Assembly (NCBI GenBank): GCA_002505405.1
Contig: DAVD01000023.1
Span: forward strand, 1-48,244
Source of the DNA: Candidatus Poseidonia alphae
GTDB taxonomy: Archaea; Thermoplasmatota; Poseidoniia; Poseidoniales; Poseidoniaceae
Length of the DNA stretch: 48,244 nucleotides
Direction: 5' to 3'
A model generated the notes under the pieces. That model saw only the letters and a program-made list of their open reading frames with translations. It had not been told where the DNA came from and made no database searches. A program made the translations under genes and the position numbers. Every line of letters begins with the position of its first letter. Position 1 is the stretch's first letter. This document shows, piece after piece, positions 8,044 through 16,715 of the stretch.

Positions 8044-8190
8044 TCAATTTCCGCAGCCGCAGCCACGAGTTTGGCAGGAAGGGTCATCTGCTTTGGCGAC
8101 GACTTCCTCCTGGGGCTCTTTTTTGGGCTGACGGCGGAGTACGGTTGGAATCCGAATTTTTCTCTGATTTTGAGAGGTGCGGCGGTTCAT
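8044..8190 (-). CDS. Tiny Cys-tailed basic protein, previously easy to miss
   Basis: A 48-residue ORF runs from the ATG at 8190 to the TGA at 8044. The first two thirds are rich in Arg, Lys and Gln (MNRRTSQNQRKIRI, then VLRRQPKKEPQEE). The C-terminus is DPSCQTRGCGCGN, with three cysteines in a C-x4-C-x-C pattern that could bind a metal or be redox active. GGGGG stands just before AAACATG, and a TATA-like GGTTATTATC lies about 26 bp upstream, so it has a plausible promoter of its own. It is convergent with the glycosyltransferase gene and divergent from TFB. The long stretch here is otherwise empty. The family was not recognised. Confidence 0.5.
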   Translation of the reverse strand: MNRRTSQNQRKIRIPTVLRRQPKKEPQEEVVAKADDPSCQTRGCGCGN

Positions 8191-8194
8191 GTTT

Positions 8195-8240
8195 CCCCCG
8201 CGGGGGTGTAGATAATAACCGTTATTGAATAGTTAATAAC
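8195..8240. promoter_or_regulatory. Palindromes between the Cys-tailed gene and TFB, possible operators
   Basis: Three dyads lie in 46 bp: CCCCCGCGGGGG (8195-8206), AATAAC-C-GTTATT (8214-8226) and GTTA-A-TAAC (8232-8240). The last two share GTTA/TAAC half sites, with centres 16 bp apart. The middle dyad overlaps the TATA-like box of the minus-strand small gene, a position suited to a repressor. The rest of the intergenic stretch (8241-8327) shows only AT-rich sequence, including TATATTT at 8254-8260. Confidence 0.45.
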
Positions 8241-8303
8241 CAGTGCTGGCCCATATATTTACCAAACTGTGGGCGAAACACGACATCTATTGCATTTGGA
8301 AAA

Positions 8304-8336
8304 TTTTAAATATGAAATCAAAAAGGCCTTATATAG
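8304..8336 (+). promoter_or_regulatory. Core promoter of TFB
   Basis: A TATA box TTATATAG (8329-8336) lies 24-31 bp upstream of the GTG at 8360 and 33-40 bp upstream of the ATG at 8369. This predicts a transcript starting close to the GTG, with little or no leader. A second AT-rich word, TTTTAAATAT (8304-8313), lies just upstream. Confidence 0.6.
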
Positions 8337-8359
8337 ATTCACTAGATTAGTGGGTTGGA

Positions 8360-9295
8360 GTGGAAATTATGGATGATCAACAAGTAGAAGATATTGTCAA
8401 GTGCAGCGACTGTGGAAGTCGTTCACTATCGAGGGACGAAACACGTGGCGAAGTGGTTTGCGACGACTGTGGATTGGTGTTGGAAGACAACGTCATCGAC
8501 CAAGGTGCTGAATGGCGTGTCTTTTCGCCCGAACAAGGCGATCAGCGTGCTCGTACCGGCGCTCCAATGACCGTCATGCTCCACGACAAAGGTCTCTCAA
8601 CGGACATTGACTGGCAAAACAAAGACTACTCTGGAAAGACCATCAATTCCCGATACCGTTCACAATTTTACCGTATGCGAAAGTGGCAGAAGCGAAGCAG
8701 AGTCAGCAACGCTACCGAGCGAAACCTGGCCATGGCTCTCGCTGAATTGGACCGAATGGCCAGCCGCCTTGAACTTCCTAAATCCGTCCGAGAGGCTGCA
8801 GCTGTTAACTACAAGAAAGCCGTTGACAAGCGTTTGATCCGCGGTCGTTCCATCGAAGGTGTCGCAGCAGCATCACTCTACGCAGCTTGCCGACAATGTG
8901 GGGTTCCCCGAACCCTTGATGAAATCGGACAAGCATCTCGTACAGGACGCAAAGAAATCGGCCGTACATACCGATTCATGGTCCGTGAACTCAAGATGAA
9001 AATCATGCCGACAGGCCCTGAAGATTATATCTCACGATTCTGTTCTGGACTTGGTTTGGATGCAGAAGTTGAAGCTAAAGCATACGAACTCATCAAGGCC
9101 GCCCAAGAGAAGGAATTGACCAGTGGCCGAGGCCCGACTGGAATTGCAGCCTCAATCATCTACATTGCATCGGTTTTGTGCGGAAAGCGCCGGACTCAAC
9201 GTGAAGTTGCTGAAGTTGCTGGAGTGACAGAAGTCACCATCCGTAACCGGTACAAAGAACTCATTCAGAACTTGAACATTGAGCTTGACATTTGA
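8360..9295 (+). CDS. tfb: Transcription initiation factor B (TFIIB homologue)
   Basis: The protein has 311 residues, the usual length for archaeal TFB. The N-terminal Zn-ribbon has C15, C18, C34 and C37 (KCSDCGS, VVCDDCGL), followed by the B-reader/linker region (EWRVFSPEQ). Two cyclin repeats come next, at about 110-200 and 205-305, with typical text such as GRSIEGVAAASLYAACRQ and RGPTGIAASIIYIASVLCG. It binds the TATA-TBP complex and BRE DNA and recruits RNA polymerase. The start is either the GTG at 8360 or the ATG at 8369; the TATA box spacing permits both. It is the strongest single sign that this is an archaeal chromosome. Confidence 0.97.
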   Translation: MEIMDDQQVEDIVKCSDCGSRSLSRDETRGEVVCDDCGLVLEDNVIDQGAEWRVFSPEQGDQRARTGAPMTVMLHDKGLSTDIDWQNKDYSGKTINSRYRSQFYRMRKWQKRSRVSNATERNLAMALAELDRMASRLELPKSVREAAAVNYKKAVDKRLIRGRSIEGVAAASLYAACRQCGVPRTLDEIGQASRTGRKEIGRTYRFMVRELKMKIMPTGPEDYISRFCSGLGLDAEVEAKAYELIKAAQEKELTSGRGPTGIAASIIYIASVLCGKRRTQREVAEVAGVTEVTIRNRYKELIQNLNIELDI

Positions 9296-9333
9296 GGATT
9301 GCATCCTTAGGAAATGTGTAGGAGGGTTTGTGC

Positions 9334-10815
9334 GTGAGCAAGATTCGTAAGAAAATTTCAAACCAAGCGTTTGAACTGGTTGCGACCGGTTTGGTTGAAG
9401 CATTGGAACGCGGAACCATCGCATGGCCCCTTCCTTCTCCGCCGATGAGCGACCCGGATTTCCCCGCCATCCCTCCCACGTCACCGCACGTGTTGTTTGA
9501 GCAAGGCCTTGGAATTCTCAACGTTGACCGGGGCATGTTTGACCGACACCTCAATTCAGTTGTCGACCTCATTGTGCCTCACAGGATGAACCTCAGTGAC
9601 GATCCCTTTGAAATTCATGAGCGATGGCTAAAACGCCGTATGAGTGATGTTTCAAATCGCCTTTTGTTTTGTATAGCCACAGATTGGTTGGCTCAAGCCT
9701 TTGACCCCCATGCACCCAATACAGACCGCTGGTGGCTTAGCATCGCTTTGCTCAACGGGCTTTCAATCGCCCCTCACGGCCAGCCCGTTCATCAAGGGTA
9801 CCACCTCGTCGAATCCATCGCTCTCGCAGAACGCCCTGGAACATGGCATACTCAGCCCGATGCTGGACCCCAACATATGGATTGGAACCCTACCGCCGTT
9901 GTCCCAAGGATGTCAACCGTCGTTGTCGCTCACACACAGGGCGTTGAAGCGGCAGTTTGGCTTCTTGAACGCCTTGAGAACAGCGACTCCCCAAGACGTC
10001 TTCTTTTGATGCAATGGGTCCGTTTGTTGATGGAACGAAAACCTTTGATCGACCCGTTAGGACTGAAAGAAATTCTTTTGAGAAGGGCGGCTGATGAAGA
10101 CCCTGAGATTGCGGCTCAAGTCACACTTTGTTTGGCGAAATCGGTTGAAGCCGACCGTGATTTTGGCCTCGAGCTCACGCACCGACTTCATTCCAGAGAG
10201 GAGCCTTTGGTCCAACGCGGTTTAGCGGATGTGTTGACTCGTCTGTTCCGCCGACTCGGTGAAGACGCCATCCCGTTTCTCAACGATATGCTTGATTCAG
10301 AAGACGAAAGTGTGTTGGCTGCAGCAAGTTCAACCGTTGGTGATTTGAAGTATCTCGACAAGGATCAATGGGCTGACCGTTTAGCAACCCTCGCTCACCA
10401 CCCCTTGGCCATAGTACGGCGAAATCTTGTTCCAAACCTTAGAGAGTACATTGAGTTTGATTCTACCGACCAACGGGGACTTCTTCACCAACTTTGGTGC
10501 GACGGCGATGAAGTTGTGCGAACGCGACTCCGAGAACTGCTCATTCGCATGGAAGAGGTTGACTCTGACCAATTTGCTCAACGAATCACAGGGCTCAACG
10601 AGCAGAACTCTGACCTCGAACCGCTGTGGGAAATTCTTGCCCTCCGACGCCCTGAGCGGTGTGAATCATGGAAAACATGGCTTTCCCAGGGCGGTTCTCA
10701 CCCCACAACCCTTCAGAAACCCCTTCCACAATCAACGATGGAAGAACCAGGGGAACTTCCTGAATTGGGCGATGCGCTCGATGTCCTTGACCAAGAACTT
10801 GGTTTCCTTGACTGA
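9334..10815 (+). CDS. HEAT-like repeat protein, function unknown
   Basis: The protein has 493 residues from the GTG at 9334, chosen because AGGAGG lies 9-14 bp upstream; a TTG at 9328 in frame would sit too close to it. Residues from about 190 to 430 are helical pairs with the spacing of HEAT/armadillo repeats (for example DEDPEIAAQVTLCLAKSVE, then REEPLVQRGLADVLTRL, then DSEDESVLAAASSTVGDL). Such solenoids normally hold protein partners. There is no signal peptide or membrane segment. It starts 38 bp after TFB on the same strand and may be co-transcribed. The C-terminal tail is acidic. Confidence 0.7.
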   Translation: MSKIRKKISNQAFELVATGLVEALERGTIAWPLPSPPMSDPDFPAIPPTSPHVLFEQGLGILNVDRGMFDRHLNSVVDLIVPHRMNLSDDPFEIHERWLKRRMSDVSNRLLFCIATDWLAQAFDPHAPNTDRWWLSIALLNGLSIAPHGQPVHQGYHLVESIALAERPGTWHTQPDAGPQHMDWNPTAVVPRMSTVVVAHTQGVEAAVWLLERLENSDSPRRLLLMQWVRLLMERKPLIDPLGLKEILLRRAADEDPEIAAQVTLCLAKSVEADRDFGLELTHRLHSREEPLVQRGLADVLTRLFRRLGEDAIPFLNDMLDSEDESVLAAASSTVGDLKYLDKDQWADRLATLAHHPLAIVRRNLVPNLREYIEFDSTDQRGLLHQLWCDGDEVVRTRLRELLIRMEEVDSDQFAQRITGLNEQNSDLEPLWEILALRRPERCESWKTWLSQGGSHPTTLQKPLPQSTMEEPGELPELGDALDVLDQELGFLD

Positions 10816-11235
10816 TCACTCTTCTTCGTCCAGAGCAAGTGGCCCCTTGGTAATGGACCAAACATAGAGTCCATTAAACAAGGCAAGGGAGCCAATCAAA
10901 GCAAGAATCAACCCTGCCGGTTCCGGAGCAACGCCACCCGCATCAAACAATGAGAGCAAGCGAGTCACAACCAAGCAAACCAAGCCGAAGACTACGACTG
11001 ACAACCACGTATCTTCAGGGGTCTTCCATCGGTCAACTGTAGGGGCAATTCCAAATTGACCAAATGTACGCTCGTACCACGCCAGATACAGGAAGCTAAG
11101 GCCTGCTAATCCGAGAACACCGCGGGTAAAAGAGGCAGAATCCCAAGGCCCCGAAGGGGCGACATCGAGGAAGGTCTGTAGGACAAGCCCCGTCCCTGCT
11201 ACTGCGAGGGAGAGCGAGATGGTTTTTGCCTCCAT
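10816..11235 (-). CDS. Four-helix membrane protein, unknown
   Basis: The protein has 139 residues from the ATG at 11235. An upstream in-frame extension would run into the divergent nucleotidyltransferase gene and is not hydrophobic, so it was rejected. Four hydrophobic segments are visible (ISLSLAVAGTGLVLQ, GVLGLAGLSFLYLAW, WLSVVVFGLVCLVV, and PAGLILALIGSLALF), and it ends in an acidic tail, DEEE. It meets the HEAT-like gene tail to tail with no gap. No family was recognised. Confidence 0.65.
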   Translation of the reverse strand: MEAKTISLSLAVAGTGLVLQTFLDVAPSGPWDSASFTRGVLGLAGLSFLYLAWYERTFGQFGIAPTVDRWKTPEDTWLSVVVFGLVCLVVTRLLSLFDAGGVAPEPAGLILALIGSLALFNGLYVWSITKGPLALDEEE

Positions 11236-11287
11236 GCTCCTCCCGTAGTGGGCCACGCTTGAAAGCCTGTGCCTTTGTCGCAGTGCC

Positions 11288-12151
11288 ATGCAGCATGTTC
11301 GTGACGCCCTGATCGTGGCCGGCGGCTTGGGAACTCGGATGTTTCCGGTAAGCGCCATTCAACCCAAGGAAACCCTCCCTCTGGTTGACGTTCCTTTGCT
11401 TACACACTTGGTTATGGAAGCCAAGAATGCAGGAGCAACCCGCCTCCATATCATTCTCTCACCGCGAAAAAATCTCGGTGATTTTCTCGCCGATCGTTCT
11501 GACTTGGCTACGATGAGGCCGGAACTTGATGCATCTCTGTTTAACATCACAAAAGACATCGAGGTATTCACTCACATTCAACATGAAGCCAAAGGTATTG
11601 GAAATGCGCTACAGTGCGCTCTACACGCCGTTGAAGGGCCCATGCTGGTTTTGCTTGGGGACAATGTCCTGATGGACATCCACAGCCCAACAACTGCCTT
11701 TGCATCATCAACGGCTTCACGTCGGTTGGTTGAACAATTCAACGAGCACGGGCAAGCAACCGTTGGATTGATGGAAGTTCCAGAGGACCAAGTGAGCCAT
11801 TACGGGATTGTTTCAATGACAGGGAGCGTTATCACCGGAATGGTTGAGAAACCGTCATTGTCAGAAGCGCCAAGCCGGATGGCGATGTGCGGGCGATACG
11901 TCTTCCCAGCCACAACCCAAGCCTTGTTGGAGAACTATTCATTTGAACGATGTGGAGATTTGCAAACCATTGCTCTTCAAGAGCACTGGATGAACGAAGG
12001 GGCTCTTCATGGGGTTCTCCTGGATGGAATGCAGTGGTATGATTCAGGTTCACCGCTTTTGTGGCTTCAAGCCCAAGTCGACCATGCGCTACGCCGGCCA
12101 GAATATTCGCAACCTATGCGGGCCTGGCTTCAAGAGCGACTGAATGACTAA
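11288..12151 (+). CDS. galU: UTP-glucose-1-phosphate uridylyltransferase (GalU-type)
   Basis: The protein has 287 residues, the usual length for GalU. The nucleotide-binding signature near the N-terminus reads VAGGLGTRMFPVS, then QPKETLPLVDVPLL. The sugar-phosphate region has LLGDNVL (metal-binding Asp) and, later, GMVEKPS and a GRYVFP segment. It makes UDP-glucose (or a related NDP-sugar) from glucose-1-phosphate, feeding surface glycosylation. The UDP-glucose dehydrogenase-like gene at 18409-19233 would use this product. Its last 4 bases overlap the convergent RNase HI gene. GalU-type enzymes may also use other NTPs, so the exact nucleotide is not certain. Confidence 0.8.
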   Translation: MQHVRDALIVAGGLGTRMFPVSAIQPKETLPLVDVPLLTHLVMEAKNAGATRLHIILSPRKNLGDFLADRSDLATMRPELDASLFNITKDIEVFTHIQHEAKGIGNALQCALHAVEGPMLVLLGDNVLMDIHSPTTAFASSTASRRLVEQFNEHGQATVGLMEVPEDQVSHYGIVSMTGSVITGMVEKPSLSEAPSRMAMCGRYVFPATTQALLENYSFERCGDLQTIALQEHWMNEGALHGVLLDGMQWYDSGSPLLWLQAQVDHALRRPEYSQPMRAWLQERLND

Positions 12152-12696
12152 CGCTGTCCAGGTTTCCAAAAGGTCAGGGGCTCCGGTTGATCACCCTGTG
12201 CGCGACGTAGAGCGAGGTGGTCGGCCCGTTCGTTCCAACGATGGCCACGATGCGCTTTCACATGCGACCATGTCAGCGGCCGCAAGCCTGCAACTTCCCT
12301 CCAAAGCAATTGCACTTGGCGAACCAATTCTTTGTTGGCTTTGGCCTTCCAAGCTCCGCTTGCGAGGTTGCCAGCGTATTGGGAATCGGCACGAATCACA
12401 GCAGCTTCTTCCCCTCCTTCCACGAGAAGCCAGCGAAGAGCAGCCGCAAACCCGCACAACTCAGCCGTGTTGTTTGAGCCCACCTCGGCCCCAATAAAGC
12501 CGTCAACCTCAGGGTCAGTGATCACTCGGCCCGATGTTTCCTCAACGATTTCACCGGTTCCACGGCCCAGCCCGGAATCGCCTTTGACAGCAACCAATGC
12601 CCAGGCGGCGGGCGTTTGGGCGTCTACATTTTGATTCCCAAGACAGGAGCCATCAACATAGAGGCTCCAGACGGGAGATGCACTCAAACAGCTCAC
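12148..12696 (-). CDS. rnhA: Ribonuclease HI
   Basis: The protein has 182 residues. The catalytic carboxylates are in place: YVDGSC (first Asp), NNTAELCG (Glu), IRADSQYA (Asp) and NERADHLA (last Asp), with the HVKAHRGH histidine segment between. It cleaves the RNA strand of RNA-DNA hybrids. The start is a GTG whose GTGA overlaps the gcvH stop, which suggests translational coupling. A loop after the first strand (KGDSGLGRGTGEIVEETS) makes it somewhat longer than E. coli RNase HI (155). Confidence 0.92.
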   Translation of the reverse strand: MSCLSASPVWSLYVDGSCLGNQNVDAQTPAAWALVAVKGDSGLGRGTGEIVEETSGRVITDPEVDGFIGAEVGSNNTAELCGFAAALRWLLVEGGEEAAVIRADSQYAGNLASGAWKAKANKELVRQVQLLWREVAGLRPLTWSHVKAHRGHRWNERADHLALRRAQGDQPEPLTFWKPGQR

Positions 12697-13076
12697 TCGC
12701 CGATTTCAGCCTTGTAACCAGCAGCGTCCATTAACTCTGAAACGCCTTCCGGGTTATCGAGCGTCATTTTGACAATCCATCCCTCATCGTAAGGAGATGT
12801 ATTCATCAATTCGGGTGCATCATCAAGGTCCATATTGACGGCCGTGATGGTTCCGGCAAGCGGTGCGAAAATTGGCGAAGCAGACTTGACCGACTCAACC
12901 ACAGCGAATTCGCCCATGACGCCCATGACGTCGCCTTCACCAGGAAGTTCAATGTAAACAATGTCGGTCAGCATTTCTTGAGCATGGTCGGTAATTCCGA
13001 TGGTGACTGTGTTTCCATCAAGTTTCAACCATTCGTGTTCTTTGGTATAGTACAGGTCTTCGGGGATTTCACTCAT
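12693..13076 (-). CDS. gcvH: Glycine cleavage system H protein
   Basis: The protein has 127 residues, the normal family length. The lipoyl-lysine site is ESVKSAS (K64), within VVESVKSASPIFAPLAG. The N-terminal YTKEHEWLKL and the C-terminal NPEGVSELMDAAGY are characteristic. The lipoamide arm carries the aminomethyl group between the P, T and L proteins of the glycine cleavage system. None of the other subunits lies in this window, so the gene is detached from a gcv operon. It overlaps rnhA downstream by 4 bp. Confidence 0.96.
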   Translation of the reverse strand: MSEIPEDLYYTKEHEWLKLDGNTVTIGITDHAQEMLTDIVYIELPGEGDVMGVMGEFAVVESVKSASPIFAPLAGTITAVNMDLDDAPELMNTSPYDEGWIVKMTLDNPEGVSELMDAAGYKAEIGE

Positions 13077-13136
13077 GGTGCTGCCTCAATTGCCTCACAA
13101 GGAGGACCCTCATGAATCCACCGATTTCTGGTTTGT

Positions 13137-13478
13137 TCATTCCTCTTCATTCAATTCGCTGGTCAGAACCTTGGTTTCAAGTTCAGCCCATGCATTGTTG
13201 ACGTCTTCGGAGCGCTGCACGTCTTCGATATCATCCCGGACTCGAGCCGCCATTGCCTCATCGTTTTCACTGGAGAACTGTGAAGCAAGAGGCCCCTTTC
13301 CATTGGAAAGTTGCCAGCCAAGAACAAAACAAACCAACGCGACAATCGCAAATCCATGAAATGCGCCGATCGTAGTCAGCGATGCCCGCCCTTCTTGCAT
13401 CGCAAAACCAACGCCGAGGAACAACCCCACGCCGGCTCCCATAAGGAGTCGGGAAACAGCAACTGCAGGGGGGTGCAT
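13137..13478 (-). CDS. Two-helix membrane protein, unknown
   Basis: The protein has 113 residues. Two transmembrane helices lie at about 9-27 (LLMGAGVGLFLGVGF) and 37-56 (GAFHGFAIVALVCFVLGW). A charged, probably cytoplasmic, helical tail of about 55 residues follows. No motif points to a function. It lies between gcvH and the THEP1 NTPase on the same strand and may belong to the same transcript. Confidence 0.6.
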   Translation of the reverse strand: MHPPAVAVSRLLMGAGVGLFLGVGFAMQEGRASLTTIGAFHGFAIVALVCFVLGWQLSNGKGPLASQFSSENDEAMAARVRDDIEDVQRSEDVNNAWAELETKVLTSELNEEE

Positions 13479-13529
13479 GAACGTTCCAAGAACTTCTTAC
13501 GGATGAATCAACCGATGAGCGAGGTATGC

Positions 13530-14111
13530 TCAGTAGGTTTCCCGCATCAACTTGTGAATCTTGTAGGGCAACAAGGCTCGATTAACCGGAGTCACTTCGA
13601 GAATTCGACCGTCGTCACGGCGGCGAATGTCTTGCAAGAGCGGATGACGGCTCTTTTTGTGCAGGGTTAGTAGAGTGGGCATGTCAACTTCCAGAGCACT
13701 GCGGACTGCACTGACAAAGGCTTCGGACTCAACAGAGAATTTACCGATTTCATCGATGACCAAAACCTCACAGTTGTGTTGGGCGTAATCAATGGCCGGG
13801 ATGGCAACACGGTTCAGTTCTTCAACATCGATTCCATACCCCAGTACTCGGAGTCTGGAGTCGATGCTCTTGTGGGCGATGATGCCTTCTTCACCGGTGA
13901 CAACGTCAATGATTTTGTATCCTAGACGTTCGCCGTTTTCTAAAAGTGGTTCTGTTCGAAGACCGCCCAAAATTGGCTTTTCAACGGTGCCTCCGCGCAT
14001 TTTTATTTCTCTCGTGCGTTCATCTACCAGCATTTTGAGAACTTTTTCCATCACTGCAGACTTCCCACTTCGCGGCAAGCCGGTGATTCCGATTTTTGGA
14101 TGAATGCCCAT
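13530..14111 (-). CDS. THEP1-type nucleoside-triphosphatase
   Basis: The protein has 193 residues. Walker A is GLPRSGKS (residues 11-18) and Walker B is VLVIDEIGKF (about 116-125), in the form typical of the archaeal/eukaryotic NTPase family THEP1 (NTPCR). The family hydrolyses NTPs slowly; its physiological role is unclear, perhaps RNA or nucleotide related. It has its own TATA box and Shine-Dalgarno site. It is 32 bp downstream of nothing on its strand apart from the methyltransferase gene, and it leads into the small membrane protein and gcvH. Confidence 0.85.
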   Translation of the reverse strand: MGIHPKIGITGLPRSGKSAVMEKVLKMLVDERTREIKMRGGTVEKPILGGLRTEPLLENGERLGYKIIDVVTGEEGIIAHKSIDSRLRVLGYGIDVEELNRVAIPAIDYAQHNCEVLVIDEIGKFSVESEAFVSAVRSALEVDMPTLLTLHKKSRHPLLQDIRRRDDGRILEVTPVNRALLPYKIHKLMRETY

Positions 14112-14121
14112 TGAATTGCGT

Positions 14122-14172
14122 CCTCCGAAAGTCGTACAACCTTTTCCAACGGGTTATGTGATATAAAATATA
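14122..14172 (-). promoter_or_regulatory. Promoter and Shine-Dalgarno site of the THEP1 gene
   Basis: On the minus strand the sequence reads TATATTTTATAT (about 14161-14172) and then GGAGG (14122-14126), 11 bp before the ATG at 14111. A transcript starting about 25 bp below the TATA box would have a leader of some 25-30 bases with this Shine-Dalgarno site. Confidence 0.6.
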
Positions 14173-14220
14173 GGGCTGCCAAGGAGGATTTTCGGAAATT
14201 AAATTCGCCAAACCATACAA

Positions 14221-16218
14221 TCAGTTGGTAACAGTGCTGATTTGCGGAAAAGCCTCCGGCAATTCCAACGGAAGCATTTCCAATTCGTAATTGTTGACGT
14301 TGTTGTTTGCTGCCCAGGCACGAGCCCACTCGTCGAGATCGTCGTTGTTGAGGTGTTCGCACAACCAATGCAGGCCTGTTTCAAGGCTTTCATGCTCGGA
14401 TACGAGTCGGTCTTGTATTTCTTGATGGAGTTCAATGTGGTTCACACTGTTGCCCAGCACGCTTCCTTCGGGAATAACCGCCCAACGCAGTCGTCGCTCT
14501 TGGTGGGCGTTGACGATGGCCTGGCAGGCGAGCCGAGGGCCGAAGCGGGGATGGTGGTCTCCGACCCACATGGCGAGTTGCCTTTCACTGGCTCGCGAAG
14601 GGATATCGGTTCTGAAAGCAGGGTGGCGAATGAAGACTTCACCGTCTTCATTTTCCGAAAAGTGCACGCCACGAATGAAGGGGCGGCTTCGTTTTCCTTT
14701 GACCCAAGTTTCAATGAATTTCGCATGAGCAGTTTGGTCAATTTCACCAACGCGAACACGGACTTGACGCTCGTTGGTGGTCAGCGGGTGAGTAGCATCG
14801 CTCAGGCGCGGGAGTAAAGCCAATCGGTCCAGGACCTCAAGGGTGTACTTGCGCTCAATGCGGTCCCTAGGAAGTCGGGGTACTGCCCACGTGTCTCGGG
14901 CCCACGAAGTCCATCGCTCATCCTTCAGTTCAAAGACAGGCACGCGACTTGACAATCCTTCACCATCTCGGCGGAGGTCGGACCGGGTGATGGGTCCGTG
15001 AATCATGAGGTTGGTTCGGTTACCGTCAGCGGTAATGCCCAAGACGACAACGCCTTGAGTCATGCCGGGGAACAGCAAGTTTGCCTCTTCGATAGCCCAT
15101 ACCTGTGTCCAAGCATGTTCCTTGACCAACAACTCTCGCAAAGGATGAGATGATTGTTCACGCAACAAACTGTCCGGTGCAACCATTCGCAATCGTCCAC
15201 CTTCTTCCAATATTTGCAAACTGCGTTCAATGAAAAGTCGGTAGAGGTTAACGTTACCCCGCATGGTTGAGAATCGAGGCTTGTTGTTGTCTTGCAAAGC
15301 GCGGAGTTGCTCTCCGAGCTCCTTGCGAAGACGGCTTCCGTCCTCCATGCCGCGGAACCGGTCTTTGATTCGGAGCCAAGGAGGGTTGGTGAGGACCAAA
15401 CGGGGTTGTTGCGACCACGGCCACTCGCCTTGAAGAGCGTCACCTTGCTGGACCCCTTCATCAAGAAGGGTTTCCATTTCTTTTCGGGAAATTTTGCCGG
15501 GAGTCTCTGGGCCGAAACTGACCAGTTCGTGCCGGATGGATTCAAGAAGAAGGCGAGCCTTTGTGCTTTGAACGACCAAAGGGTCAATGTCCAAAAGTTG
15601 GATGTTGCTGAAGAAACGACGGGTGTCCTCTTTCTTGATCTCAGCGTCTGCCTCATCGTGGGCATCAGCGTGGCGGCGAATAAGGCGAGCGTGGAACAAA
15701 CCGCCGCCGGTAGCGGTATCTGCTACGGGGAGCGGGATTCCGCTGAGGGTGCGAAGGCCTTCTTCGACCGCTTCTGCTTCTGCTTCGTTGTCCACTTCGT
15801 TTTCTTGAGAAGCAACGGGTAGGTTGAGTTGTTCAACATGTTGTCTAAAGCCAGGTGGAAGATTGCTCATAAGGAAATTTGATTGCTGTACAGGTTTCTT
15901 CGGATTGATGAGAGTTTCACGCATTTCGGATGCAATGACGGCGTCGGCCAGACGGGGGGGAGTTGGGTGGGCGCCCCGAGGAGATCGACCATCCGATTCA
16001 GCATCGTGCCGAGCCAAAAGATGGTCAAGCACATGGCCCGGGTCGGTGAGAAGATTTGCCGGAAGTGTTGGCCAATCTTCAGGGAGAAGTGCGGCAATGG
16101 GTTGGAACGATTTGAGGGACTGCTCCCATGTGATGAGCCAGATGTCAATCTGTTGATTGCGGTCAGCAAGACATCGATCTAGGCGCGCATACCATCCGCT
16201 GACTCCGTTTTGCATCAT
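14221..16218 (-). CDS. DNA adenine-N6 methyltransferase, Eco57I/type IIG-like, no nuclease seen
   Basis: The protein has 665 residues from the ATG at 16218; a GTG at 16227 is the alternative. The gamma-class methyltransferase order is visible. HPTPPRLADAVI precedes the SAM-binding segment (VADTATGGGLFHARLI). Next are LLDIDPLVVQSTKARLLL and the catalytic motif IV, LTNPPWLRIKDRF (NPPW). A long C-terminal part contains RPFIRGVHFSENEDG and resembles the TaqI/Eco57I target-recognition region. An N-terminal PD-(D/E)XK nuclease of the type IIG fusion is not evident in the first 100 residues. A loop of about 60 residues rich in Asp/Glu splits motif I from the N-terminal part. It probably methylates adenine in a specific site, as an orphan enzyme or as part of an atypical defence unit with the two TerB-like genes just upstream. 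Confidence 0.8.
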   Translation of the reverse strand: MMQNGVSGWYARLDRCLADRNQQIDIWLITWEQSLKSFQPIAALLPEDWPTLPANLLTDPGHVLDHLLARHDAESDGRSPRGAHPTPPRLADAVIASEMRETLINPKKPVQQSNFLMSNLPPGFRQHVEQLNLPVASQENEVDNEAEAEAVEEGLRTLSGIPLPVADTATGGGLFHARLIRRHADAHDEADAEIKKEDTRRFFSNIQLLDIDPLVVQSTKARLLLESIRHELVSFGPETPGKISRKEMETLLDEGVQQGDALQGEWPWSQQPRLVLTNPPWLRIKDRFRGMEDGSRLRKELGEQLRALQDNNKPRFSTMRGNVNLYRLFIERSLQILEEGGRLRMVAPDSLLREQSSHPLRELLVKEHAWTQVWAIEEANLLFPGMTQGVVVLGITADGNRTNLMIHGPITRSDLRRDGEGLSSRVPVFELKDERWTSWARDTWAVPRLPRDRIERKYTLEVLDRLALLPRLSDATHPLTTNERQVRVRVGEIDQTAHAKFIETWVKGKRSRPFIRGVHFSENEDGEVFIRHPAFRTDIPSRASERQLAMWVGDHHPRFGPRLACQAIVNAHQERRLRWAVIPEGSVLGNSVNHIELHQEIQDRLVSEHESLETGLHWLCEHLNNDDLDEWARAWAANNNVNNYELEMLPLELPEAFPQISTVTN

Positions 16219-16295
16219 CCCCACCACTCCAAGCGGGTCGGCTTTCTATCTTTGAATGTGACTCTTCCCGCAAGGCTCGAAATTTATCGTTTTGT

Positions 16296-16712
16296 TCACA
16301 GAAGTTTTGAAAACTCTTGATACCAATTCCAACCGTCTCCAACCCAATCAAGGACGGAGGACAGATCTTCTTTACTGACCTCTCCAGCCTTTGCAATAGC
16401 CTTCAGTGCTTTGATTTCTTTCGGGTCGTAGTTTCCATCGATTGCTGCAACAAAGGCAGCATCTCTAAGAATAAACCGGATGAGGCCATGTTCTAAATCC
16501 ACGAGCGACTGTTCGAGCGGGACGGGGTGCTCAAATCCAGAACGGATGTCCACCCGAACTTCGGGATGTATCATACAACGCCCCATCATTGCTTCAATCA
16601 CAGCAATTTCTTCTCTAACGAGTTCGCCGTCAGCAGCAGCAATGTAGACCAAAACCTCAGCATACTTGCGCAATTCCTGTGGTGAGCGATGGCTCAAACC
16701 ATCAGGAAACAT
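16296..16712 (-). CDS. TerB-like protein 1
   Basis: The protein has 138 residues and is all helical. It carries the paired acidic motifs of the TerB fold: IAAADGELVREE near residues 25-36 and AAIDGNYDPKE near 100. TerB domains bind metal and occur in tellurite-resistance, stress and phage-defence settings. The gene starts 4 bp after the stop of a second TerB-like gene and is followed 77 bp later by the methyltransferase. The similarity to its neighbour suggests a tandem duplication. Confidence 0.65.
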   Translation of the reverse strand: MFPDGLSHRSPQELRKYAEVLVYIAAADGELVREEIAVIEAMMGRCMIHPEVRVDIRSGFEHPVPLEQSLVDLEHGLIRFILRDAAFVAAIDGNYDPKEIKALKAIAKAGEVSKEDLSSVLDWVGDGWNWYQEFSKLL

Positions 16713-16715
16713 GGT

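Noticed and set aside
7971..8228. Plus-strand frame after the glycosyltransferase
   Set aside because: It overlaps the glycosyltransferase stop, has no domain, and is antisense to the better small Cys-tailed ORF.
15292..15822. Plus-strand 176-codon frame inside the methyltransferase gene
   Set aside because: The opposite strand has clear methyltransferase motifs throughout this stretch.
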